Positions 9,801-20,000 of a DNA stretch of 64,000 bases are shown here, piece by piece. Source of the DNA: Sinotaia quadrata (Eukaryota > Mollusca > Gastropoda > Architaenioglossa > Viviparidae); the NCBI GenBank assembly GCA_028829895.1, contig CM054180.1, positions 101,749,135 through 101,813,134 on the forward strand, written 5' to 3'. The position numbers and the translations under genes are program-made. The notes beneath the pieces were generated by a model that saw only the letters and a program-made list of their open reading frames with translations, was not told the DNA's origin and searched no databases. Numbering within the stretch: the first letter of the stretch is position 1; every line of letters starts with the position of its first letter.

Positions 9801-11472
9801 TAATTCTTGAGGGTTTGTAAAAATCAGGAAATTTGTTGTCAAGTCTGAAAGAAAGCGTTAACCATTGCGTTTCATTTTAGTAGATATATTTAGTTTTAAT
9901 AATGCACATGTGTGTCAACTTGTTTTCTTTGGGTTGTGTTCAGGAGTGTTGTACCTTCAAGCGTGCCGGCAGTTCACTTTCGTTTCCAGCTTTCTGGTGG
10001 CGAGCGGTGCCGCGAACACAGCCTTAGTTTTTATTTTGCTGTTGTGGCTCTGTCTGACACGATGTGGGTCAGGAGAAGAGAAAGTGAAGGAGAAGGAGTC
10101 AGGAGTAGAGAAAGTGAAGGAGAAGGAGTCAGGAGTAGAGAAAGTGCTACTCTGGTCTGCTATAATACTGCTTCTGCTTTACCTGCCGCTGCTGATTGCA
10201 GGTGAGTAAATTAAATCGTGCTCACGCACACCTAAATTATCACCATTGTCATTTCGTCGCCATTGTCTTCAACCTCTTTGTTGGCATGGATCACCACCAC
10301 CACCGTCGTCGTCGTAGTAGTCGTCATCATTCTCACCGTCGGAGTCGTGTTGTAAACGATATAATTTAAATTACAATAATAAAAATGACAAACGAACAAG
10401 TACTCGTTTAGGCCAGTATATATTCCCAATTTTGCTGCTTAACACCCTGGCCGTCACCGGCGTTCCTCTCCTACACTGGTCATTCGTTGTTCATCATTGT
10501 GCAAGCACCAGCGAATTTCTTTTGAAAGCCAAAGTGTCACAGTCCTGTACAGGGCAATTCCCATCTCTCTGTCAACTATCAGTTGTGTGCTAGCAGTGCA
10601 CGAGAACCTATGAATGCCTGTGAGTTCATGTGTGGATATTTTTTGAGTGCGTGTGTGGATACTTGAGTGCGTGTGGATATTAAGTGTGGGTGAATATTGT
10701 GAGTGCGTGTGGATGTTTGTAAGTGTGTGTGTTTTTTTGTGTGTGCGTGTGAATATTTGTGAATACGTATGGATACTTGGGTGCTTGCGGATATTTGTGA
10801 GTGCGCGTTGATATTGTAAGTGCGTGTGGATGTTTGTGGGTGCGCGTGATATTGTAAGTGCGTGTGGATGTTTGTGGGTGCTTGCGGATGTTTTTGGGTG
10901 CGCGTGAATATTGTGAGTGCGTGTGGATGTTTGTAAGTTTGTATGTACATTTTTGAGTACTTATGACTATTTGTGAGTGCATAAGTGATGTTTTGTGAGT
11001 GCCTGTGGATATTAGTGAGTGCCTATAGATATTAGTCACCAGAAAACCGTTGTCACGCACAGCAGTGCCTAGGTGCCTAAGGTATGTGGGTACGTTCGGA
11101 TGGGTAGGTCATGTGACGGTGGGAGAGAATAAATATAATAAAAGTGTTGGCGTAGAAGGCGAATATTATTATGAAGATATTTTTCCTATAACATTTTTGT
11201 TGTTGTTTTCTTCTCCAGGTTCGGTGTTCGCTGTCAAAGCGTACGAATACCCAAGACCAATGGATCCTGGTGCCAAGGGTGGCATCAATACCACACAACT
11301 ACAACAGTCGACAACAGAAGTCGTTGCTGCAGGGGAATACTGCCCTAATACGCTGGTCTTGTACACGTACAGTATCGTCATAGTGGAACTCGCTTTGGTC
11401 TCACTTGGTACTGTCGCTCTGCTGGTGGCCTGTGGAATCGGGGGCTTTCTTATCCTCTTGTGCAAAAAATGA
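4636..11472 (+). CDS. TMEM272-like four-pass membrane protein, 4 exons, 214 aa
   Basis: Exons 4636-4705, 7961-8023, 9944-10201 and 11219-11472 join in frame (70+63+258+254 nt = 215 codons including stop). Every intron is GT-AG and phase 1, strong evidence that the model is right. The first ATG follows an in-frame stop at 4627 and has a good context (GGAATGG). Predicted hydrophobic segments: residues 24-45, about 55-83, about 112-136 and about 175-212. The loop between the second and third is charged and holds two exact copies of a 10-residue repeat (91-110). The loop before the last helix has an NTT glycosylation sequon at 154 and the motif YCPNTLVLY (171-179). Small size, four helices and a YCxxTL motif before the last helix resemble TMEM272-like proteins of invertebrates; this is family resemblance, not proof. 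Role unknown, membrane location inferred. Confidence 0.72.
5226..5960. repeat. Pyrimidine-rich minisatellite in intron 1 of the TMEM272-like gene
   Basis: About 730 bp of CACTCTTCACTCTCCCAACT-type units, roughly 20-40 bp and irregular, alternating TTCACTCTC and TTTATTCTC. The 275-codon frame at 5158-5985 (Ser/Leu/Phe/His only) is a translation of this repeat, not a gene. The region from 5961 to 6754 has no other feature. Confidence 0.85.
6755..6811. repeat. (GT)n microsatellite
   Basis: About 28 uninterrupted GT dinucleotides within intron 1 of the TMEM272-like gene. Confidence 0.97.
7235..7375 (+). repeat. Fragment of dispersed repeat R1
   Basis: Shares the ordered blocks TCTAATCACTTTGAATTTG, CTGGTCACAAAAGGCGAG and TTAGCTTGATGGTGAGTTAA with the R1 copies at 17748 and 38090. 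Only this middle part is present, so the copy is truncated at both ends. Confidence 0.6.
7642..7870. repeat. 33-bp minisatellite (66-bp dimeric period)
   Basis: Units begin GTGTATATCTCACTAA and alternate between two variants (ACACGTATATCACTTATT and AACGTTTATCAATTACT), giving a 66-bp dimer. The array ends about 90 bp before exon 2 of the TMEM272-like gene. Confidence 0.9.
7961..8023 (+). CDS. TMEM272-like gene, exon 2 (first transmembrane helix)
   Basis: The acceptor TTTGTTGTTGCAG and the donor ATGG|GTACGT frame 63 nt, phase 1 at both ends. It encodes residues 24-45, almost entirely hydrophobic (VFGMCTAVAMVLSYTV...). A decayed copy of its acceptor and first 11 bases lies in the following intron at 8606-8646. 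Confidence 0.7.
8100..8585. repeat. T-rich array of acceptor-like units in intron 2
   Basis: Irregular units of about 30 bp contain TTCTTGTTGTTCTAG followed by TTCTTATTGTTCTTG. Each unit looks like a polypyrimidine tract ending in AG. The long frame over it (8015-8395) reads only Cys/Ser/Phe/Leu/Val and is an artefact of the repeat. Confidence 0.85.
8606..8646 (+). pseudogene. Decayed duplicate of the exon 2 acceptor and exon start
   Basis: TATGCTGACCTGATTGTTG leading to TTGCAG and then TATTTGGAATG nearly duplicates 7936-7971 at the true exon 2 border. The copy diverges after 11 exon bases. Continuing in the exon 2 frame gives an Arg/Glu run and then a stop, so splicing into it would truncate the protein. 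Confidence 0.65.
9092..9740. repeat. 32-bp minisatellite in intron 2
   Basis: Units GTAAAGTCACTGTCTGCAAA plus TGTATGGCTATT are nearly identical from 9112 to 9320, then become diverged and indel-rich to about 9740. Roughly 20 copies. It ends about 200 bp before exon 3. Confidence 0.92.
9944..10201 (+). CDS. TMEM272-like gene, exon 3 (helices 2 and 3)
   Basis: Acceptor TTGTGTTCAG, donor GCAG|GTGAGT, phase 1 at both ends. Encodes residues 46-130: the second helix (about 55-83), a charged Lys/Glu/Ser/Gly loop and most of the third helix (from 112). The loop is lengthened by two perfect 30-bp repeats at 10081-10140, each coding KVKEKESGVE. Confidence 0.75.
10081..10140 (+). repeat. In-frame 30-bp coding repeat (2 exact copies)
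   Basis: Two identical 30-mers (10081-10110 and 10111-10140) within exon 3. Thirty is a multiple of three, so the loop gains or loses 10 residues per copy without a frameshift. Confidence 0.95.
10605..11035. repeat. GTGAGTGCGTGTGGATATTT minisatellite in intron 3
   Basis: About 20 degenerate units of 20-24 bp. Many carry GTGAGTGCGTG, which matches the animal 5' splice consensus GTRAGT and the real donor of this intron (GTGAGTAAA at 10202). Reading frames on the minus strand across it are repeat translations rich in His and Thr. Confidence 0.88.
11219..11472 (+). CDS. TMEM272-like gene, exon 4 (last helix, stop)
   Basis: Acceptor TGTTTTCTTCTCCAG, entered in phase 1. Encodes residues 131-214: a luminal or extracellular loop with sequon NTT at 154, then YCPNTL and a long hydrophobic stretch ending CKK just before the TGA. 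No polyadenylation signal lies close by; the nearest AATAAA noticed is near 12733. Confidence 0.75.
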
Positions 11473-13138
11473 TGCAGGTGACAGTTAGCGGAAAGCGAAT
11501 AATTTAGCCTTGTCTGCAAGTGTCACTGACAGTGCCAGAATATGTGGGCAGTGCAGCTTTTTAAATATGTTATGAACGCATCACTGACAATGCTATGCCA
11601 CAAGTCCAGAATGTGTTAAGAGGCCTCTGTACACACAACACAAATGAACATGCAGTCTTAGCACTTCTGCATGTACTAATTTTCCGTATGTGTCTGTGTA
11701 CATTGTCTAGTTACATACAGTCTAAGTACTATTGATAACCACTGATGTTGACATGGGCGTCTACGTTGAAACATAATCCTTGGACTTTCTCGATTACGTA
11801 TAGCGCGTGTAAACACACTGTATGTTCATACAGTTTTCGTACGCTCTGAACCACACACTTAATATCTGTAATATAATTTGCTAATTGCAATGTTAGTGTT
11901 AAATCTACGCACATTGACCAACTTGAACTAATCTGTTATTGCAGGTTTGGCACAACCTTTGTGTTCCTCGATCCACGTACAAAATACAAAGTAGTCAGTA
12001 TTGTAATTAACTCTTATTAATGCAATTAGGGTCTAGCTGGAGTTTAATTAGCGCTCTCTCTCCATAGTACTACACTTGAGTTCTTGTTAGTAACCCGCTA
12101 TCCACGTACGAATCTACTCACAGTCTTAATCAATGCATTATTCTATTTAGAGTTTGAATGCACTCTCCATGCCACTACACTCTTCTCACAGTCTAGTTAT
12201 TTAATACATTATTAGTGTTTCAATCGCCATAATTAAAACCCTCGTCATGGCGTGACATACATCGAGCCTCGTATGAGTTTCAGTCGCCATCTATCTAGTT
12301 ACACACTCGTCATGGCGTGACATACATCGAGTCTCGTATGAGTTTCAGTCGCCATCTATCTAGTTACACACTCGTCATGGCGTGACATACATCGAGTCTC
12401 GTTATAACCCATTTTAAACAAAATATGTATCCATATTAAATTGATAATTTAGGTTAATAAAGAAAATATATTCGTTGTAATTAGATAATTATATGTTGTT
12501 TACTTTAAAACCTTTTAGTTGTAAAATACCTCTCAACCTAACTTTCCAAGTTTTCAACAGAAACATGCTTTTTATATATTTCAAACTCCTGTAACATCAT
12601 AATGTTGATCTTTTCTTATGTTTTTATGTGAGCATTAAGCCCTGTTGTAGACTTTAACATGTAAAATAATTAGGTTTGATCCTCTTTATTTCTTACACTT
12701 CATGTACAAAATGGTACAGAGAATGAGTGTGTAATAAACCTTCACCTTTTAAAAGCTGTCTTACGAACCGGAAATGACGGAATGCTGAATGTAGGTACCT
12801 TGCTAAATAAACTCATTAAAAATAAAATTAAATGTTGCATACACGAATAATGATTACCTCGCACTTAATTCGACAGTGGAAAAAGCCTTCTCTTATTTTA
12901 AACACAAACTTTTATTATATTTTACAGCAAGTTTTTATATAATTTATTGATCTCATAAAATATAAGGTACTTTCTTTTTTTTTTTTTTACAAAAACCACA
13001 CGCACAGCGAACTTTGCTGAATAATGATTACTTAATGAAAACTTAAGAAAACGTTAAGAAAACAAAACGCTAATACAGAAAACTTTCGATACTTGAGAGC
13101 AGCAAAATGATGCACGTTAAAACCGAGAGATAAACTAT
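11473..13138. other. Intergenic region downstream of the TMEM272-like gene
   Basis: No further coding exon recognised. It includes any 3' UTR of the upstream gene and the short 65-bp tandem repeat listed separately. Confidence 0.5.
12240..12403. repeat. 65-bp tandem repeat, about 2.5 copies
   Basis: Units begin CTCGTCATGGCGTGACATAC and end ATCTATCTAGTTACACA. Copies differ at only one or two positions. Confidence 0.95.
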
Positions 13139-13290
13139 GGATAGCGAGCGAACATAAACAACCGGTTGTCGCAAAATCCGGTCGAGAAGGGATTAACTTG
13201 TACAATCAGCGTCAAAGGCTGTTAGATATTTGGCTTGTGTCAATTTCCTTCGAATGAAACGTTAGTGAATTACTATAGGGCTCAATAGGG
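13139..13290. repeat. Dispersed repeat R3, copy 2
   Basis: Homologous in block order to 4180-4330 (GCGAACATAAACAACC, CCGGTCGAGAAGGG, GTTAGATATTTGGC, CGTTAGTGAATTAC). Diverged, with no coding capacity. Confidence 0.45.
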
Positions 13291-13625
13291 CTCTCAAAAT
13301 TATACCTAATGTGTTACATGCAATGTCAACACCACTGCCTCCCGTGGCAAGTCCTTATATCAGATACATCTCTCCCCTATTTCTCCGAGTTTTGTGACTT
13401 ACCACTGCTCGAATACACATAACGTTAGACCGCTAAAGTCTAGTGATGCTCACATGATGGTAATATAATTGGTTTTTCTAGATTGCATTTATTACTTGTA
13501 AAATTGACGTATTATGTATTTTGTATTATAAATATTGTGTAGAATATTTATGTGATTTTAATGTTGCCTAATGTTGTTATATTTTCCTTACAGAAGCTAA
13601 GTGGCATTAGCGATTATTACACTTG

Positions 13626-14080
13626 TAAAATGGTGGAGTAAAGTCACCACGTGTATGTAGTCATGTTTCTGTTAAGCTATTTGACTGATAAAGAAAGAGA
13701 GGACTTATAAATATTTTCTTGCATTCTGAACTATTGATTTTTGGTTGTCATTTGACTCAGAGATGATTTCATGTATTTAGAATATTGACTTTTATGAGTT
13801 TGGAATTAGATTTAAACTGTTTTCGTGTATTTGAACTGATGTTGTAAGACTTGTAATTAGAGAGATTTTGTATATTGCACTATTAAATATTTGACATTAT
13901 CCCAAGTGGAATTGTGAATTATATTATATTTTGTGCCCAGGCTATTGAATCAGACTATTGAATTTTATTACAAGAATGTAAGTTTGAGAATGCTTGTGGA
14001 GAGATATTTTAGACCTGATTCTTATGCACTTCCCTTGATTTGACTTTTCCAGAGAAGAGCAAACCTTTCTGGATTTTTTT
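13626..14080 (+). repeat. Dispersed repeat R1 copy
   Basis: Begins near TGGTGGAGTAAA, contains GACTGATAAAGAAAGAGAGG and ends TTGACTTTTCCAGAGAAGAGC. The same landmarks occur in order at 17748-18420 and, reverse-complemented, at 57425-58090. Nothing supported lies between 14081 and 14930; its short frames have no recognisable domain. Confidence 0.65.
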
Positions 14081-14934
14081 CGTTATCCACTTCAGACTGC
14101 AGTGAGCTTCTGCACTCTACTTGACTGTGTTGATACCTGTGTGTGTCCAACACTATTTGTTATCCTTGCTGGCAACAGGGTTGCTGGAAAATGGTTACGT
14201 CAATCTCTGTTCCAGAACAAAACAACAAAAGTTGAGACCGACTTTGGTCTGGAGAGATTGAACACAGAATTCTTGGAACAGTTTGGGTGGCGTGCCTAGA
14301 GGTGAACGTTAGACCCATTATCCAATGCAGGCAAAGTGAGCCTATGACATTGCTGCAATGTCCAACACATTGTCTGAACATTTATCCTCAGCTTAAGCAG
14401 ATGGTGGTAAACACTGCAGACTGGTTTCACGTGTCAGATGTTATAACAGTGAAGTTATTTACATTCAAAATTCCGTCGACAACGGCTGTCTTTATATAAA
14501 ACTAGCCACCAGGTATAATCATAATGTTTGGCATCATAAAACACGTATGCACACTTTAAATAAATTGAAAACGGACTCAGTCCAATGAAACGCAGATAAT
14601 TTGTATTCTGAATTATCAAAATAAACACACACTTGTAAGATATACCACAATCAAAGTGTATAGCTACCACGACGAGCATCTTAGCTTGCACAACGCAAAT
14701 TCCGATTAGAAAACCTTGTCACCCACTCAGAAAGGTTTAGTACAATTCAGAGAAATTAGGTCAACCCCACCGGAGTTTTAGGACAACTTCAAATACATTC
14801 AAGCTTTCCAGTTTCACTGAGTATGATATAAAATCATTTAATTCATATTTTGGATATCTTTATCAGTCATTCTGGACTGCTGGGTTATTGTCTGTTCTTT
14901 TCAGTTACAGATAAAGCTCGGGTTTGTGCACTCC

Positions 14935-15225
14935 TGATATAGGGCCCCATGACCCCAGTCTGATACGCACCTGATATAGGTCTACAAGACCAAATCTACA
15001 CGACCTCAGTCTGACACACCTGACAGAATCTACATGACCTTACTTATTGATATAGGTTTACATGACCCCAGTCTGATACACCTGATATAGGTTTACACGA
15101 CCCAAGTCTGATACACCTGATATAGGTTTACACGATCCCAGTCTGATACACCTGATATAGGTTTACACGACCCAAGTCTGATACACCTGATATAGGTTTA
15201 CACGATCTCTGTCTGTCTGATACAC
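14935..15225. repeat. 35-36-bp minisatellite
   Basis: About eight units containing CCTGATATAGGTTTACACGA and CCCAAGTCTGATACA, with degenerate copies at the left edge. Confidence 0.92.
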
Positions 15226-15499
15226 ATCTAATTCAGTATTGTTCAGCAACAATCCACACTCAGAATGACATTATGACAATATGAAATTGATCATCTCATT
15301 ATGAAGTTGGCTTTGGTAATGGTATGTCGTTCATAACACGAACAGTGAATAGGACTGGACCAGAGAGAAGTTATAATTATCAGAAAAGATTTCTAACAGC
15401 AAGATTTGTGTTTAGAACTATTGCATTTGTAATATGCTAAATAAGCATATTTCTTTTAGTCTGAACGTTTGAAAGAGGATTTTCAATTCTTTCTCTCTC

Positions 15500-15501
<2 letters not shown>

Positions 15502-15541
<40 letters not shown>
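15502..15541. repeat. (CA)n microsatellite
   Basis: Twenty CA dinucleotides, followed by degenerate CA-rich sequence. Confidence 0.97.
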
Positions 15542-15544
<3 letters not shown>

Positions 15545-16984
15545 AACACATAGAACACATGCACACATACTTAACACGACTAACTTGTACCTGATTTTTT
15601 AATTATATATTAACTTTTAATTATCTTTCCTCATAAAGACATTAATCTCTTTTCTCTTTCCAAGGAACATGCTCTCAAGCGTAAAAATGATAATGCCAAA
15701 TATTATAAAAATATTATTTAGAACGATGTCCCACTTTTCATAAGAACATTGCACCTTTAAGTAAACTAATCACAAACTGCTAAGTCATTGTTACTTCACC
15801 TGCTATTCCGATCCATCAGTGATTGCAATGAGCGAGCTAATAAAAGCCCACTGCACCAAAAGGAAGGACAGACAACTCTCTAATCGTGACTACTCAAGAT
15901 TATGCCTAGCTGATAAAACTCCATTACGCTTTATACTAGTTGGTTTGCTGGCCGGCCTTTTGTCAAACTCAGGTATCTTTCAGTTTTGGTAAGGCGATCT
16001 TTATTTTTTTCCTACTGCTCTCCGAGTTTATTTCAGCATATGCAAGTTTGAATACTGATTTGAGTGAATTTTACTAATAAATTTTGACCCGCTCATGCCC
16101 TAGAGGCCTAGACGACTGCACCGTCAGTTTTTACTTCATCAAACCGGATAACCGGAACAGTGGGCGATCCTTGTCGGTGAAATTTCCTCCCGTTGGCTGT
16201 TGCTTCTCTTGCAACTTTAGAATGAATTGCAGACACAGGACAAACGAAGTTTGAAAAGAACAATCAAGTCATTAATAACACCACCCCGTAATTGGTGAAT
16301 GAAGTTAACTGTTTGACACCACCGAGTGTTGGCCTAAATTTGACGTCACGATAGAGAGTTCAAGTGGTGACTAGTGCGAATTGCACAAAAATAAATAACC
16401 TTGACACTTTAGTGAAATACACACTCTTTGCATTCTCTCATACACGCGCGCACGCACGCAAAATGCCCTTTTCTCCGCACGTTTAGTGTTCTGACCTGAC
16501 TTATTACGGACGGGCCTGTATATGTAGCAGATTTAAACGAAGTCGTAATTTAGAAAGCAGAACAGATTAGAAATACTATTATCTTAAAATTGTCATGAGC
16601 TGTAAAATGGAAGAGAATTAACATCAATCTCGTGAGCCAATCTAATGCTGAATATTGTAATGTCAAGGTCACAAGATCACTTTATTTCACAAACGCCTAG
16701 AGTGTAATTCGTATAACATTATGTACTTTTAAAGTAATCCAAAACACTGTTCTTTAAAGTTTCACACAAAAGAATGTTTGTTATTTTTGAAAATTCTTGT
16801 TTTAAAAAAAAAAATGTGTCATGAGTTAATATGTCAGTGTTAACGTGTCTTGCAAGTTAGTTATTTGCAGGTCTGCTTCAAGTTAATAAATAAATGTATA
16901 ATTTATGAAAATGTGGATTCTAATCTAGAAAACTAATCCAAAAACTGTTTACAGCCAAAGAGAAAGAAAACTTCAAAACGCAAG
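15542..16984. other. Region upstream of the aldo-keto reductase gene
   Basis: Probably promoter and 5' UTR of the downstream gene. TTTACAG at 16949-16955 followed by CCAAAGAG could be the acceptor of a non-coding first exon. A 54-codon frame at 15828-15992 ends in a hydrophobic stretch but has no other support. Confidence 0.35.
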
Positions 16985-17092
16985 ATGGAGAAAGTTCCAG
17001 ACGAATTAAAATGCCAGTACAACTACCTAGGAAAGTCTGGCCTCAGGGTGTCCAACATCTGTCTGGGGGCCATGACGTTCGGACCAAGTCAT
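16985..17092 (+). CDS. Aldo-keto reductase exon 1
   Basis: Codes residues 1-36, including the first strand and the LGAMTFG loop. The ATG is the first in frame after a purine-rich leader (AAACGCAAGATGG, A at -3). Donor CAT|GTATGT, phase 0. Confidence 0.9.
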
Positions 17093-20000
17093 GTATGTAT
17101 TTATCAGCCATCATTCTCACCCTTGCCTACACCATCCTTAACCACCCCCCATACTCCCAGTATCGTTGTCGACAATCAATGTTATAATGGTTTATATGTA
17201 AGTGTTCAAGTGGTATGTTCCCGGTATGTTAAAATAGTTTATATGTATGTGTTAAAGTGGTATGTTCGTGTATGTTAAAATGGTTTATGTATATTTGTTA
17301 AAGTGGTATGTGTGTTAAAATGTTTATATGTATGTTAAAGTGGTATGTTTGTGTATGTTAAAATGGTTTATATGTATGTGTTAAAGTGGTATGTATGTTC
17401 GTGTATGTTAAATTGGTTTATATGTGTGTGTTAAAGTGGTATGTATTTTCGTGTATGTGTGTGTGTTAAAATGGTGTATATGTATGAGTCAAAATGGTAT
17501 GTTCGTTTATGTGTGTGATCAAATGGTATTCATTTATGTGTCAAAGTGGTATGAGGAGAATGTATGTGTTAAATGATGTAAATGTGTGGGATGTTAAAGT
17601 GGCGTGTTCGTGTGCATGTGTTTTAAAATGGTGTATATTTATGTGTCAGAGTGGTGTGTGTTAACATGGTGTATATGTATGTGTTAAAGTGGTATGTGTG
17701 AAGGCACGTTCAAATAGTGTATAATAATTTCATGTTGAAAAGATTGTGGTGGAGTAAATTTGCCTCTCCCCAGTTCTAGACTTAATTGTTATATAATTTG
17801 TTAAATTGTCAAAGTGACCCAAAACTATGCATTCCTATTGATGGTATTTTTGTAAGTGTCAGAGTTGGAGTAAACAACTAGAGTTGAGAATATGCTAGAA
17901 AATTGCTGTTGCAACCCAAACCAATTCCAACTGGATGAGTAGTTTATCTGACTAATAGTCTTACACTTGTTCATAACATTTCATCCAATGGGGATGGACA
18001 GGAAGTTACTTTTGAAGAAGTACTCTATTCTAATCACTTTGAATTTGAACATAACCCGAGTCTGGTCATAAAGGCGATATTAGCTTATGGTTAGTTAACT
18101 GATGATAAAGAAAGAATGGACTTAAAATAGTTCATACATGTTTGCTATTGATCTATGATTTGAATTGGAGAATGCTTTATGTAATTGAACCCTTATTTCT
18201 AGGTTCACTAATTTGATTATATTGTACATTATACTTGTGAATTTTGATTGATGCTATATTTCTTATGCTGAGTATGTTTCAGGCTAATGAAATTGTTTCA
18301 GGATTTGTAAGTTGAGAATGTTTGCAAGAGAAAAAAGGAGTTTAGAGATGAAGTATGACTGGAATAAAGTGCTGCCTTAATTTGACTTTTGCAGATTAGA
18401 GCAAGCCTTTTGTTTTTGGTTGTGTCGTAATGCCACAGTGACTACTCTACCCTCCTTAAATACATTGGTGTGTGAATCCAGCATTGTTGTCAACTTATCA
18501 GTAAAATCTGTTGCAGTAAGTTGATTCCTGTAAATTCCATTTGAATGCTAATATGGCAGAAATTGCGGCTTGAAATTGGTCCTGAGAATTCACAAAGATT
18601 ATTTTTAATGTTCCTCATGGTGTGTTGAGTAAACACACCTGGAAATTCAGAAACATTCCTTGTGCTTGAGAGAGCATGTGAAATTCAGGATGATTCTCAA
18701 TGGCATACTTGGAGAGCACGTGGAAGATTTTGGAACAGTTGTGTAATGTGCCTCTAGAAGGGACACGGGGGACATAGCCTAAATATGAATGGCAGTGACT
18801 TGTTGCAAACCACGTGACGATGAAATCTATGCTGGCGACAGCCGCCATCTTTGAAAGGTTATTTGCTTTAATTATTTCTCTGAACTCTGAACTCTATTCT
18901 CATTTCCATGATGATAACCATGAACTTGATTATGTGTTTATGTTAATTGACTACTTATGTCTTTGCTAGGATAAACTGAACATTTGTCCAGTTTTAATTG
19001 AACATTGTTGTTAATGTCAATGCTCTTTTGATTATATTCACATTATATATTTGATTGTTGATTTAATAAATTTATTGTTAATTTATTGACCTATCACATA
19101 TTGATAACCAAATGTTGGAAAGACTTTGGATGGATGGAGGCTCACTAAATTTTGATTAAAGACGGGTTTGTCATCTCCTTTAGTAAAAGGTTTACAACCT
19201 ACTAAATATTGTGTGACGGTAAATGTTTGTCTTTAATGTTGTGGAAGAGAGAACACGTTTATAGCGCCCGATATCGACATAAGCGATTTAAGAACTCATA
19301 AACAGTTGAACATTTATTAAAGAGTTCTCGTAGTAGGTCTGTAAATCCAAATTGAGATCAAAAAGATTGTTTTCTTTATTTTTGTTGTTGTTGCTGCCTT
19401 GTGAGTACTATACATTTTGTTTGCACTTAATTTTTTTCTTATTCATTGCACTAAATAAGTTTGTTATTATTGTTTACACTTCCACTTCCGTTTTAAGGAA
19501 AGAGATATGTGCTTAAGGTGGGGGGGGGCTAGATTTTACTTTATAACTAAGTCAGTCATTAACATATCTTGGGAGGTATCCTCTTAAGCAAAGTAAGGAG
19601 ATGTGTGAGTGCCAGAAAAGCTATAATTCCTAGAAGCGTTCGTACTTGCAAGGAATGTAGGAATTCTGAACGGGTAACACTCGGGGACGGATAGAATAAG
19701 TATTTAATGTGTATTGTTCCTGAGGTTTGACCCAGTTTCTCCGACTGCAATTGACAAAGACCCTTCATGGAGATTAGATAGATTAGGGATTAGGGAGCTA
19801 ATTGTCTAAACCAATCACATTCACAGTCATATTGTCACTTATTTCACACCTAACATGCACTACTTTTCATTTCACATCTTTGACGTATTTTACACTTTTC
19901 ATGCTTTTAACTATCTTATTTTCTTTTAAATCCTGTTTCACAATTTTCACCTGTCCCCTTTGTGAAGACCGCAAAATTAGACCGACATTTAGAATAGTAA

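Noticed and set aside
15828..15992. 54-codon plus-strand frame with a C-terminal hydrophobic stretch
   Set aside because: Length is within chance expectation, and there is no homology or splice evidence. It could be a small upstream frame of the aldo-keto reductase mRNA, but nothing decides it.
18615..18848. 77-codon minus-strand frame beginning MAAVASIDF in the core of the R1...R2 element
   Set aside because: Starts at a GCCGCCAT-type motif in repeat DNA; no family recognised. Possibly captured sequence but not supportable as a gene.
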